Shown piece by piece: positions 13,801 through 26,941 of a stretch of DNA of 64,000 nucleotides; within the stretch, counting starts at the first letter, position 1; each line of letters starts with the position of its first letter. The notes below the pieces were generated by a model. It saw nothing but the letters and a program-made list of their open reading frames with translations. It had not been told where the DNA came from and searched no databases. The translations under genes were made by a program, and so were the position numbers. Source of the DNA: Himantopus leucocephalus (taxonomy: Eukaryota > Chordata > Aves > Charadriiformes > Recurvirostridae); assembly GCA_003993805.1 (NCBI GenBank), contig RSEF01000027.1, positions 1,310,690 to 1,374,689 of the forward strand, written 5' to 3'.

Positions 13801-16800
13801 GCCTGCAGCTAAAACCCTGAGCCCCAGGAGGGACCGGGACCTGCCAGCACCCCCCCTGCCAACCCCCCCCAAAACCCCCCTCCAAGGAATGAAACTTGCC
13901 CCTGTTCGAGTCTAATGTGCCCTGGGAGCGTGGGTGTGCCTCCAAACATGCTGAAAGAAAAGTAGGAAGGACTAAGAGGTCTCATTAGCAGTTTAATTGC
14001 ATAAAGAAAGTCCCTAGGATTACGAAAAGAACTTTTGCCTCATGAATAGCTTTTCTTTTCAATTACGGGGGAAATACCTACCTGCTCAGATAAGGTGTGT
14101 GCCAGTGGGATGCTCATTAACCTAGATGTATTTGCTTTGTTGGACTTGGCTGATAATTAAAGACTTTTCTTTTGCATCCCTTGGGAATGAAAGAGTCTCA
14201 CTGTCTCTGCATAACTCTGTCATGAGCAATCCTGGAGGCAACAGGCTTGTCTGGGGGAATGTATCTGTAACGGGCAAATTGCCTTCCTCTGGAGGAGCCC
14301 AAACTGGGACCCACAGGGTGATCACCCCCTGGGCTGAAATCCCCAGCCCGGCTGAGCCTTCCCCATCCCGCCACAGCCGTGGGACAAGGGGCTGAACCTT
14401 CCTTCGGGGCTCCCCCTTCCCTGCCATCAAGGGGGTGCTGTCAGTGTCCTGCTAGAGAAACCTGCTCTTCTGAAAACACCCCCTACTCCTCCTCCACTTT
14501 CTCATAATGAATGGAACTCTCTCCTTTCTTTTTACCTGTTTCCTGGCTCTGGCAGGCTTATTTGTCCGGCCAGTTATTAGCCAAAATCTTGAGCATAAAC
14601 CACCCATCCCAAGAGAGAGAATGAAAGGCTGCTGCTGAAAGCAGATGGTATTTTACCCGGGGAGCGTGAGCGGGCTCCCACACTGCGGGGCAGGCAGCAA
14701 GCAGGGCTTTGAGTGTTCCCTGTGTCCTTTAAACCTCAGACTATGCACAGAGATTCAACGCAGTCCCTGGGAGGGGAAGACTGCTGTTATCCGCCAAAGC
14801 AAAAGGCCTTCACCTGCATTCCAACACCCAAACGCCCCGGGGATCCCCGCCGAGGCAGCCCCATCCACCAGTTCAGCAACCTCTCGATTAAAAACTCTCC
14901 TGCTACGCGTGGCCCCCGCCGAGACACAGCTCCCTGTTCGTGGGTGAGACTGCTCTGCCTTTAGCCCGGCGTTGGCAGCGGCACTTTGGGCTTTGCTGCA
15001 GTAGCTCCGCACTGGGCGCCCACAGTGATTAATGCAGCTGAAGCGGACCTGGGCTGGTCCAGCCATCCAGCCAAGCTCTCCTGGGTCTGATTACCCAGCT
15101 GGGAAGTGGGGGGGTCAGCCCCCTGCTGCCATGGGGCGGAGGTGCTAACGGGGTTAAATCTATAAAAGGCTGCGAGTGGCCCCAGCCCTGCTGTGGGTTG
15201 GTGGCTCATGCGGGCTGGGAGGTGAGCTGGAGGATGGGGCCAGTGGGAGTTTCTCTTTCCTGCATCCTGGGAGGCTCCTGTGCTGGTTTTTTTGGTAAGT
15301 GTTTCCAAGGCTGCATTCTCTGAGCGCTTCTTTACCTGGCAGACCCCTCGTACCGGCTGACTGAGGGAATTCACCAAAGACCACAATGCTGTAACTGTGA
15401 GACAGCAGGTTCTTCATTTCCTTGGACAGCCCTTCCTCTTCCAAGCTTTCCAAAGGGCCTGAACTGGGGAGCTCAGCACTGCCTCTGCCTGCTCTTGCTG
15501 CAACGGGAGAGAGGGATCAGGCCCAGGGAGATTTTCTGCGTGTTTGCTCAAAAGTGGCACCCCTGCCTGCACGCTGCTCTCCAGCTCAAGGACTAATGCT
15601 GAGAAAGGCACTTTGAGCACAAAGTTAGCTAGATAGCTTTCATGCCAAACTTGAGACTTATATGTGAGATTAATCCTTACCTACCGAATCTTTTCATGTT
15701 AAGGAGGAAAAGAAATGCTCTGTCAGTGACCAATAAATGATTCCAGAGATGAGCTTTCCACTGGAGGGAAACAGAAATAAAATACAGCAGCCCAGGATTC
15801 CAGCATCAAACAGTTAACTCCTTCCGAGCCAGACTGTTCAACAGCCGTCAGAGGCATTGCTTGCTTACACCCAGAGTAGCTCAGCGCCTCCTGGTCACAA
15901 ATGCCATCTGGGTGACTGCACAGACCCCTCTTAACCTCCAGAGGTGGAAACATCACAAACAAGCTGCCTTTGGCTGATGAGCACCTTCAGCCAGATGCTG
16001 AAGTTTGGCAGGGCCAGCTCTGGGCTCTCCAGAAAGCCCTGCTCACATGGAGATGAGTGTTATGGTACAGATGTGCCCGTTGGAATGCCCGTGGGCGTGC
16101 AGAGCGGCTGGGTGCTCCTGCGGGACCCTGTTGTGTGTGTGTTGCTTGCTCTGGCTCAAATTTTACATAAAAGGTTGCTGGATGTTTTTGCACTGGTACC
16201 TACATGCTGCAGCCTCTGCGTTAACCCTTCCTCTCCTCTTCCATCGCTCTTCAGGAGCGAGGAACGTTTCTGCTCTGGATTTTAACCCATTCCTCACAAC
16301 ACTGGGGAGAAGGCTAACGGGCATCCACACACACATACTTGCTTATCTGAGTTTTGCTTGAGCCCATGCCCTGGGCTGAAACAGGGGAGCCAAAGAATTA
16401 CCAGAAATTTGTAGGTGTAGCAAAAAAAGTGTCTCTGCCCTCTCCTGTTGGGGTTCAGTGCTGGTGAAACTGAGACTAAAGTGACATTTTGCTCAGCTCC
16501 TTGTCAGTGCCGAGGCAGGCACTGCTGCTTGGCAAGGAGGCGAGCACACCCTGGGTGAGCAGCCTCTGGGGCTACTTCTCTTTTTGGCCCGTGCGGGTGC
16601 AGGGTTCAAACCCAGCCTCCTCCCCAGCACTGCCGGAGCACTGCGGGGCTGTCGGGGTCCAGCTAGCCAACGCTCCTCTGCATTTCACCCCATCCCTGCC
16701 ATGCCTTGGTGTCTCTGAGAGCATCTCTGAGCCATCAGGTGAGAGCAGGCAGCTCTGTATGCCCACACCTGCGCTGATCCGAGCTTCTGGGCCGTGTTGT

Positions 16801-17254
16801 TTCTCAGACACCTGCTATTTCTGAGCGGATTTAATGTCAAAATCCCCAGGAACTCAGACTTCAAAAGCTTTGAGAAAGTGGTCTCCAGGCAAGCACATGA
16901 ACTCGGAGTGGCAGGGCACGGTTATTCTGCTCCGTGCCCAGACTGTGAGTACGTTTTGCATGCATCTCGCGGAGGTCACGCGTGTGCTGACTCCAGCTTT
17001 GCTCAGTTCCTCTCTGTCACTCTCCTTAACACAATACCTTCAGAGCAGGGATGAGGGCGCATCTGCGGTTCCTCTGCACTGCCACTTATTTCTAAGCCTT
17101 TAAGTGGGTTTTGGTGAAAGAGTGGGAAAAGGCATAAGGAGAGTGGGGTGAAACGTCATCCCCCACTATTTCAAAGTAAGACACAGTTGAAGGCACTTAC
17201 CAGACACCTGTTACCAAATCCCTCAGTCTTTCATATAAAAAAGTGAAAGCAGAG
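10877..17254. other. Intronic stretch without recognisable genes
   Basis: Mixed composition. It includes a C-rich tract at 13.85 kb and a GC- and CpG-richer patch at about 14.65-15.15 kb. A 131-codon plus frame at 11,952-12,347 and a 141-codon minus frame ending at 14,961 have no recognisable domains, and I regard them as chance. Confidence 0.6.
13850..13880. repeat. C-rich tract (G-quadruplex motif on the minus strand)
   Basis: Three runs of 6 to 8 C lie within 31 bases, separated by short linkers. The minus strand, which is the sense strand of ASIC2, therefore carries long G runs able to form a G-quadruplex in DNA or in the nascent transcript. Confidence 0.7.
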
Positions 17255-17600
17255 CCGGTAGGATTTGTGAGGTCACCTAGGCAATCTGCCCCCTCGGCAG
17301 GCTCAGCTCTCCCCAAAACCACTTTGGCTGTTTGTGTAACGTGTTGTTATAAACCTGAAGTGATGGAGACTCCACTTCCCAGGCAACCTATCGCAGGGTT
17401 TCATTTTCCTTTCCGTTAGGACACTTTTCTTAACGTCTAACCTAAATCTTTCTTCCTACAACTTAAAGCCATTATTTCTCGTGTTATCCCCCACGGACAA
17501 GGAGAACTCGTTATTGCCTTCCTCTTTGCAGTTCTCTCTCATGCACTTGAAGGCTATATTTATCTTTACAACATCTCTGGAAAATAGAGCATTGCCATTA
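17255..17600 (-). mobile_element. Old CR1/L3-like LINE fragment, minus orientation
   Basis: The plus strand shows the antisense CR1/L3 3'-region pattern in order: 'gaggtcacctaggcaatctgcccc', then 'gatggagactccac', 'caggcaacctat', 'ctaacctaaatctttcttcc' and 'tgcacttgaaggct'. The copy is strongly diverged and lacks a clean tail, so it is much older than the 10.8-kb copy. It has no coding capacity. The exact subfamily needs a repeat-library alignment. Confidence 0.75.
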
Positions 17601-18830
17601 TCTCTAGAAAACAGATGGGAGCAGAGGAGCTAAGGGTGGGGTTTCTTGCTTAATTTTAGATATCCAGAAGTTAGAAGTCTAAACTAGTTGGGTGATGCTC
17701 ACTGTTGTATCTAGTACAGACTTCTCCAACTGGGACAAGCCTGAAAGGGCTTCCCCGTGCCACCTCTCAATCCCACCGCTTTAGGGCTGTGATCTTTAGC
17801 TTCCCCATCACAAAAATTTTTGTTTCAGGATAGGGCGAGGGGGCGTGCAGGCTGCTGCTTTCCAAAACATGTCTCAATTTCCGTAGCCCCATCGCTGCTA
17901 ATGAGGGTGGAGAAGGGGGTCCATTGAAGGGGTGCGAGCGCAGCAGTGGTGTGGAGCGAGTGCCACGTGTGCGGCACAGCATCTGGGAGAGACATCCTTG
18001 GGTGAAATATCAATTTTGAGGCAAGTCTCAGGAAAAAATGGTATTTTCAAGTTTACTTATAATGCTGTCTTCCATGTGCAAAGCAACCGTCTCATTTCAT
18101 CAGAGCAAACAGCATATATTGGTTGCTCCTTCCTTTTGATTGCTTTTTAACGCTAAGTTTGTGTTATGTTTCAATTTTGGCAGGAGCATAGGACTGTAAC
18201 GAGTAGGAGGTAAAGCTTGGTTAGTTTGGAGAAGGGGAGATATAGTAATTTTTTCCAGTTTTAAAAAAATAATTAGTTTGATACTAATACGCGTTGTAAA
18301 TTCAAGCTGTTAATTGGAAAAAATGAGAACATAAACATTTCAGTCTTTTTAGTGTTTGTGTCAATCTGGCACTTTGAGAAAAAACAAGCTTTGATTATTT
18401 TTCATTTGAAGTGATGTTTCATTTCAAAACTTCCTTCAACTGGACTGTCTATTAACTGAAAATCACTCAAGAAATGTTAGAATTGTGAGAGATGTATTCA
18501 GTTCATTTCTAAAGTACTTTTTAAATTATTTTTTCAATTCATTAATACTTTGAAGGTCAGTCTTTCCCCCCCCCTCTTTCTCTAGAATCCCCAGCCTACC
18601 ATCCAATTGCTTCTTTACTCAGCTCAATGCAGGTGTGGGTTGAAAGGGAATTTCAGCCCTGGCGAAGGCGGGGGCAGGAGAGCCGGGGCAGGGCTGACTC
18701 GCTGCCTGAGCTGGCAGACAGCTGGCTTGTTTTGGCTTATAAAACCTCACCCCCGCCTCTCTGAAAAATCCCAGCATTTTGCCAGTTGCTCTGTGCTGAG
18801 CTTGAACAAAGGAAAACCAACCTCAAATTT

Positions 18831-18960
18831 AAAAAGAAAAAAAAAAATGGGGAGAGGGAGCGAAATAATTCTTTGAGATGCAATAGTTTGTTTTGAGATG
18901 CTTTATTCTGAGTAGGGGCTTTCTTAAAATAAAAAGGTTTAAAAAAAAAAAAAAGAAAAG
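18831..18960. repeat. Two A-rich tracts
   Basis: A-rich runs lie at 18,831-18,847 and 18,941-18,960 (14 consecutive A in the second). Neither follows a recognisable retrotransposed body, so they are annotated only as low complexity. Confidence 0.8.
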
Positions 18961-21900
18961 GAGAAAGCTCACTTAACCTCAAAATAAACCAAAACCCTCA
19001 AGGTTTTGCTGTACCAATGGTAAATAGAATATTCCTACTCTTAAACTTATTTTCTACAGAAGACTTTTCTCAAACAACAACACATTGCAGTTTCGCCCCA
19101 AATCCCAATAAAACAGACAAAAACTAATCGAGCTGGAAAACTGTGAGCCAGCTCTGCTTGTGAACTGGAGGACCTTTGCCAATGAAAGCTGAGCGGCATG
19201 ACAGCTCCAGAGCCCAAATAGCTCATACAGTTTTGTCTATTGGCACATGATAATCTCTGAATCCCGGGACCGCTGGCTTTTGCTACGCGATGTTAATATG
19301 GTCTTGTCTGAGAGAGGTGGCGTATCCCTTCCCCAGAGCCTTGCTGGGGCTGCCTGTCCCGTGTTGTCTCTGGCAAGCAGCCCCGGGAGGAGATGGGCAT
19401 GCGTTTGTTGGTGCCGTAGGATGTTAACGCTTGCCTCCATCTGCTAACGTGACCCCCTGCCTCCCTCCAAGTCTCCTGCCCGTTGCACGCAAAGCTTTGC
19501 AATGCTTCAAGTACCAAACAAATCTGGTTTAGCAGGGCAGCTTGCAAACCCACTTAATGGGCCCTTGTTACCCAGCCGACCTGCTTCCCTGGGAAGTTTG
19601 CCAAGGAACTGGGATTGGGGAAATGCATTTCAGTGACTGAGTGACAGCTCAGCATCCCACCAAGCATAACAAATTCTGGTGTTCACGTCTCCTGACTGTG
19701 CTAGCTGCAGGTACTGTGGAACAATGACTCGGTAGGAAGAGTTTATGGCTCTTTTTGGTTCATTTCCCAGAGCCGGTCCAGCTAATGCAGAGGCCATTGC
19801 CATGGCAGGACATCTTTTTTGATAGGCATTCTACGTAGTTACTAAAATAATTGGGATGTAAAGCAGAACAGCATCTTTCTCCTCTAGAACCCGGCAGAGA
19901 GTGCTTGGATGATGCCTTTCTTTCTCTAGGAACATGAAATCTCTGCAGCACCTTCTAGTAAGTGTAGTCCTTGGCCTGAGTCCATGCGAAGGTTGGCCTG
20001 GCTGGTTGGATCCATATGAAGTAACTCTAGAAGGAAAGCAGCCCCCTGACACCTGTATCTTCTGGGATGGATTTCAATGAGCTTCAGAGCCTGCCACGTC
20101 TCCTCTAATACTGCACTGACAAATAGCAGGGCTGGGAAATGTCTGTCCTCTGCAGCAGAATCCTTCCAGGTGATCGTGGGACAAGAAAACCATGCTCCTG
20201 ATTTCCACGGCTTCCTAAAATGTTAGGTGGTAATGACAAATATCCTCCGTTTTTCTCCATCCTGCTATCAAAGATCTGTCTTCCTGTAGTTCTGTGTCTG
20301 GCAGTTGGAGGGATGCTCCCAAAGCCTCATGAAGGGCAGACATCTGGATCTGAAGAGGCACCATGCTTCCCGCCTCCAGGTGTTGCTGCAAATGACAGCA
20401 GACTGTGGGAACCAATTCATTGCTCATGATGAAAAAGCAGCTTGTGTGGTGGGGAGAAACACAAGCATCATCCAGGAGAGGGAATTTTTAGTGAAGTCCT
20501 CTGCAGTTATCATCAGTGTTCATTCACAGCAAGTATCATTTGCAAAAGACCTAGATAAATATTTGGTGTTTCCAGCCCATTCTGTATTGAAGCAGGGGAA
20601 ATGAAATTGCTGCCTTTTAGCACATACCAGAGGTGTCTGAGCAGAAATGAAAGCAGATTGTACCCTAACATCTCTAACAAGGAGTCTCAGCCGCCTTTAC
20701 TAGCTAATTCTGCAGGTTACATGCTCAACCCAGACAGGAACGTGATGCTACGGAGTAAGAGGACAGCCTGAACTGGAGAACCTGAACAAGAACCAGATAC
20801 GCCTGCAACCACCGGTCAAATCTTGCAGCCACCACCACAGAAGCAACACAGGAGATGTTGCATGGGACACCAGTTTCTCCTATAAACACTGCACCTGAAG
20901 CACACACGCTATGACATTGTCAACCCAACGTACAATAACAATGCAACAGACCCTACTGCAACCACTGAAATGAGGAACAGAGGAATGCATTCAGGAGTAT
21001 TCCAGTGTCTGCAATTTGGAGGCTACTTGAGCCAGAAAAAATTATGCTGAGGAACTGTGTTTAGGAGAAGTTTTCAAATGAAAATTCAAGTCTGCTGTGC
21101 AGTGGTTGGGCCTTCTGGAAGCTGGTGGAGGAGGTCTTGCTTTTGACGTTGTATTTTTTTAGGTATTTCTTAACCGAGGGATGACAAGTGTTTCAGGGAA
21201 TAGGAAAAGGTGACATCCAAAGACTGACTGAAATCCAAAATTGGGTCTAATGTTCTCTCCTTAAAACACAGCCTGTGAAATGATTCTTTACAAGACCGTG
21301 AGGATATTCAGTGTTGGGGTGCTGTCCTCCTCATGCAGTCAATCCTGAACCAGTGTCCTCTTCTTATGGGCAATGACTGAGTAGGTGGCACCTCCTGAGC
21401 AATGCCTATGGTAGATACTCATAGTGACATCCCTCTTTGGGATGGCTGGTCCAAGCTTGGGATGGTGACAAGTATTGGGTTCAATGCTTCTCCTTCTCCC
21501 TGCATGGCCACACCACATAGCTGTGGTGTTTGATGATTCATGTTACTCCCATCCAGTGGCAGCTGTGGAGAAAGGAAACACATGACACTGACATAATCCT
21601 TGCTCCTCCCATGCCATCATCCCATTCTGCCTGGCTTGGGGGGTATCCATAGTTAAAGGGCTGTGATCTCTTTTCCCTTTGGCATAAAGAGCTTTAGCAC
21701 TCTTCCCTTCCACCTCTTCTACCTCACCGCCCCCTTTCCCTCCAGAGCAAACAACATTCAAAAGATTCAAGCTGATCTTATTAGTGCTTTGACACTACCA
21801 CAGTGTTCTGGTCTAACACATCAAGGACAGACTGCAACCATGTCCCTGTGACGCGCCATCGAATGTCAAACACATCGAGACTTATCTCCTCCTAGGATAT

Positions 21901-24900
21901 ACGTTACCACACGCACTCTGCCTTTCACCTCCTCAGTGGGCGTCAGGACCTCACTTATGGACCTCAAGCTGCAGAATAGCTCCAGAAGGAAGTGGAGAGG
22001 TGGGCTGCCTACTGGCTCTAGCATTTGCTGAGGGGGTGTTTGGCTGTTCCTGCCAGAAGCAAAAGCTGCTCTGCATGGACCTGTTAAAAAAGAGTAAGTC
22101 TGGCTGTAAATAGGCATTTCACCATGATCGCACTGCTTACAAATGTAATTGAGGAGAGATGACTTCTCACCAACACACATGCAGAAAGAACTATCCTAAC
22201 GTAAACCTGAAGGGGATAAAACTTATTCCCAATTAATTATTTGTCCTAAATGAACACCACAAGGTAGTGAAGCTGTACTGGTGGATACTACATCAAGAAG
22301 AATCCAAACCAGCGTCACTTCAATGACCAGGTCCTACCAACAAAGCTCAGAGTAGAGCCTGCCAGCCATCTCTGAGGCAGTGGGTTATATCCTCCACTGT
22401 TGCAGTTACTTCAACAAGGCTGAGAAAGACCTGTTGTGACACCCCTTGAAAGGTTCCCAGGTTCCCACCGCCTGTGCTTGTGGTCCCTATGATATCAGAG
22501 AGGAGGAGAGCAGTATGAACTCTCAGCCATGATCGGTGTTTGTGGCCAACTGAAACAAGGCTGAAAAGGTGTCATCATTTTCCTACAGCTCATTAGTTTC
22601 AGAAGATGCGAAGCTGTCTTCCTGTTCTTCCTGGCAGGCTGTTGACATCATCCAGTTTGTCGTTACATGGCAGAAGTCCCAAAGAGGGTGAAAGACTCCC
22701 AAATGTGCCCAGAGCCCTGAGGTGTCATTCTCTGCTGGGGATCAAGTAATCCAGATGTTGATATGGCTGTGGATAGTGAGATGGAGGAGGTGGGAAGGCA
22801 GTCAAAATACCAGTAGCCATCATTGCCGAGAGCAGAGTCTTGTCTTGAGAACATAATGTCCCATCTGTCACCTCAACCTGGAAACATGACATTGGTGGTA
22901 AGCCAGATGGGTCCCAGGCTAAAGAGTTGGAAGTGAGTGAATTGACCGAGCAGAATAGATTGGTCATGGAATAAGGTATAAAAGTTGGCTTAAGAGTGGC
23001 ATGTTTGTCACCTTCCCTTCAGTAATCATGATATATATGAATTCCTTTGCCCTCCCCAAACAACGTTTCTTTGGGTAGGCTTGTCAGGTACTTACCCCAA
23101 CGCAAAATCTGGTCATAGCTAGTGACATGGGTGATTTTATTATCTTCTCATGCTTATTCTACAGACAGCAGTCTTGATGAGTGATCACCAGAACTAACAC
23201 AAGATCGCTACGGCCCACCCAGCTGCACCAGCTATGGCCACCATGAAGCTCCCCAACCCATGACGCTACCGGGACCCTCACGTTTTAACTGCAATCAAAA
23301 CTGTGTGGCACAGCTCCTCTCTCTGGGCATCTCATGTCACTCAGGTGAATCAGAAGTGATGGAGGTGCTAGCTAAAGTGTTTCTTTCCCCATGGGGTGCA
23401 GAGGCCATGTGCTTCCTGCCCAACATTATGCTCCCAACAGGAGCAGCTCTGGGGTTCCATTCGTCCTCTCAGATCCTGCATGCAATATCTGTAGGCTCTG
23501 AGCCAGCTCTGTTCTTCACGATGCTCCGAAGCAGCTGATGCTGCTCATTGTTTCTGTCATTGATGCCAGTTGGTCATGTACAACTAACCAAATGAGAGAT
23601 TTTCCCATGAAACTTCGTAATGTCCTCACTCCCCGGACTCAGATTCTTCCTGCATGCCAACTATGAAAGAAGCGTTTCTATTTTTAGCTTTGAGGTGTTG
23701 GCAAGAAATGCAGCGTATGGATCTGCATTACAAACAGTCAGGTAATAGCACAGCCCCGAATCCCGGGCCTTCGTTTCATTCTGCCTCTACCAAGGACTGC
23801 AAACCTTGGTGCTTAATCTTGTGCCCTAATCGCCTATCAGCCACTCTCCCAAATGCAAATAAGATGGAATAATAGTTGAGGTTTTTCATGAGAAAGTGAG
23901 TGAGGGATTGAGAAAGCTTTATGTAGGCTGTGTTCAGTAATGTCTGTGTTTAAAGTCTGGAGTGCTTATTCTATCAATTTTCTCCTTTCTCCCCTTCTGA
24001 ATTCTATTTTCAAACAGGGAAAAAATCTTTTTCAAGGTCACAGAGAGGTTATGTTTTAAGACGTTTGCAGTGCATAGCTTCAGGCTAGGTTAAAATTCCC
24101 TTAATGATAGTAGCCTGTCTTGACTGGGATTCATTTCTTCTGCTATCTTTATCTTATACCTTCCTGAATCCTGTTAGAGCTATGATGCTGCTAACATGGC
24201 ACGACACCAAGGACAGAAGACACTTTTTTTCCTCTTTTTATTTTTTTTAAACCTACAATAGTAGTTTGCTGTCTCTTTTTGTCTTCCTCTTTCTGCTTTC
24301 TCATGGCTTCTAGTTGACGGAAATGAGCTGCTTAGCTCTGCGGTCAGGATACTGGCAAAAATGCAGCAATTCTCCTTATTCTAGAGGAAACTGGGTGTAT
24401 TCTCTGTGTATTAGAAAACCCATTCCTTTTTTCCACTGCAATAGATTCCTACTGTGTGTCATCTTTCAAGTTATAACCCCAAATCAGGGCAAAAGCACCT
24501 CACCACCCCTTCGTGGGATGCAAACCCAAAGACTTGACTATATTTGGGAATTAAAGACCTGTGGCATTGTGCCACAAAATTAATTGTAAGTAAAGACATT
24601 GAGCCTTCCTCCATGGTACCTGCAGCTCCAACCCAACCTTCATCTCCCATCACAAACTGCTTTGATTACCGAGCCGCAGTCTGTCTAGCTGGTGAAATGC
24701 CTTTGGAGAGGAGAAAGATGCTGTGCACTAATAAATAATGATGAATGATGATCCGATCTGGGGGCTAGCAGGGAGGTAGAGCTACAAATTCAATGAACAG
24801 GTGCAATTTGCATCCCCAGAGCCAAGTACATGAAACAGCCTACAACTAAATTAATTACTACTGAAAGGCCAGGGCCTCTCGTGGGACAACCAGGGGTACG

Positions 24901-24923
24901 TTTTGACTTCCATCTAGATTTAA

Positions 24924-24951
24924 CTCTTAAGTTAAGGCCTTAACTTAAGAG
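24924..24951. repeat. Perfect 28-bp palindrome
   Basis: The half-site CTCTTAAGTTAAGG is followed without a spacer by its exact reverse complement. Smaller palindromes CTTAAG and AAGGCCTT are nested within it. No flanking similarity or target-site duplication is obvious to me. Confidence 0.95.
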
Positions 24952-26899
24952 ACCTTGTCTCCACTCTAATGCTTTAACAGGGGCAGATGACCCTATATTT
25001 ACAAGGACAGAATATAGCCCAGATAAATTGTTTCTGTATTAGCTAAGGCCTTGAAGCAAAATCACTAGATAATAGGCTGTCATGGCCATTCGTTGCATGG
25101 GAAGGCTGCCAGGGCTCTGCTCAAGGTCCCTTAAGCACTGTCACCATTAGGTGCCATCCGCCAGCTGAGCTGCCACCCAGTATGGAGCAGCCCCAGCCAG
25201 AAATGACTTGTGAGCACCTCTGAGAGCTCCCCAAACAAGCTCTTACTGCTCCAGCAACAACTCCAAACGCTTTGTCCATCTTCCCGCTCTGTCCATGCTT
25301 AAATTAATCCTCAGCTGGGATTACTCTCTTCTTGGACTTCGGGTCCCTTCCAAACTGTGATGAGCACCAGGGACATCCATCTAATGTGTTTCTTTAGTAG
25401 TTGTCCCAGCTTTCATCCCACTAGCTTTGCTGGGACACAGTTACTCAGTTGCACGCGATTTATCTGCTTAAGGGCTCTCCTAACTTTCCTATTTAAGATT
25501 ATACTTCCCTCCCACCACCTTTGCCTTTGGCCAGTTTGTCCCAGCAGCAACCAGCTGTGTGCAGAGGAACTGCTGGGTCAATAATTATACATTCGTGGGC
25601 AAACAACCCCTACCAGGAAAATGTGCATTTTGCTCACTGGTCTTGCGTTGCCATTATTAAAGTTTTACCGCTACTGCCAGAACGGTGTATTCTGGGTGTT
25701 GCCAGAGGAACAGCCAACAGGCAACCTAAGGAAGGTTAAGGGAAATCCATTTCTTCTATGATTTCTTCTTGTGTGACCAGAATTGCAAGTGTATTAATAT
25801 TCTTCTATCCCTATTTGAAATGCTTTGCCTTGGTCTGCCTTTGCCCTTATCCTGGCTCAATCACAAGGGGTGTCTTACGCTTGTCCCTAGGCCAGTGATA
25901 ACCCATTTCCTGCTCTCTTTTCAAACCAGTGTTCTCATCACATAGCAGAAATAACATAAACATAAGCATGGTCAAAAAATACAAACGAAGAGGATAATGA
26001 GATTTCTGAATTCAGTGATAGTCATCAAGACTATATTGGTAATATTATGGTGTCCTATATCTCAATTGTTATGTAGCTACCACTACCTCTGGTGTTGAAT
26101 ATTATCCCACTCCTGTAGTAGAGGAGGGAATTTAGACCTAGACCTGTGCTACCACATCAATTTACGGTGTGTACATAGCCTGCCCTTCAGTTACTTGCAC
26201 TCTGCATCCTCCAGTAAATTCGGCGAGTGAAGACAAACCACAGGAGAATCAAGGTACCTGCTTCCCCTACATGATGCATCTATGCTGTGCTCCAGAATAA
26301 AAGCTGAAAGTATCCAGGTTGATCTTAACTTTTCTGGAAGTCAGTACAATGTCTCTATCTTTAACACTTCCCCCCCCACCACGAGAAAAAAAAACCAACC
26401 TATTAACAGAGTCCCTGTTCCTGGACGTGTTTACAGTTCTGTTATGCTCCTCGTGCCCTGCTGAGACTAGAAGCAAACGTGTAACCAGCTCATGCTGGGA
26501 CAGTGACACCGGTACCACCACAAGGGAGTGTGAAGATGCACATGAAGAGCAGAGCAAGCATCAATACATTTTGAGACGGGCTGTTACGCAATGTCTGTAG
26601 GAGCTGGCATACGTAATCTCCCAGGGTGAAGGAGAGGACTGTATCTGCACTGCAAAATAGCTGTATTATAACCTGTTAACTGCAGGACAGCGTCCAAATT
26701 ATGTCAAGACAATGATATTAGCTTGTTAAATGCCGGCATCAGCAACAGAGATTGCATGAGGATACAGAAGAAGCCAAACGTGCCAATAAATCCCGCTGAA
26801 ACAGTGCTAACAATTACAGAGCCCTAGGGCTGATGGGACCTGGGTATATTTTAAACAAAACAGCATAGTGTGGGCAGCACAGATCACCACTCGGTAGCT

Positions 26900-26941
26900 G
26901 GCTAACCTCAAGACAAGGCTAACCTCAAAACAAGGCTAACC
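26900..26941. repeat. 17-bp tandem repeat, about 2.5 copies
   Basis: The unit GGCTAACCTCAAGACAA (26900-26916) is repeated with one change at 26917-26933. A partial third copy, GGCTAACC, ends at 26941. Confidence 0.92.

Noticed and set aside
20725..22967. Possible decayed endogenous retrovirus
   Set aside because: I could not find a primer-binding site, LTR pair, protease, reverse transcriptase or envelope motif. Kept only as an unexplained stretch.
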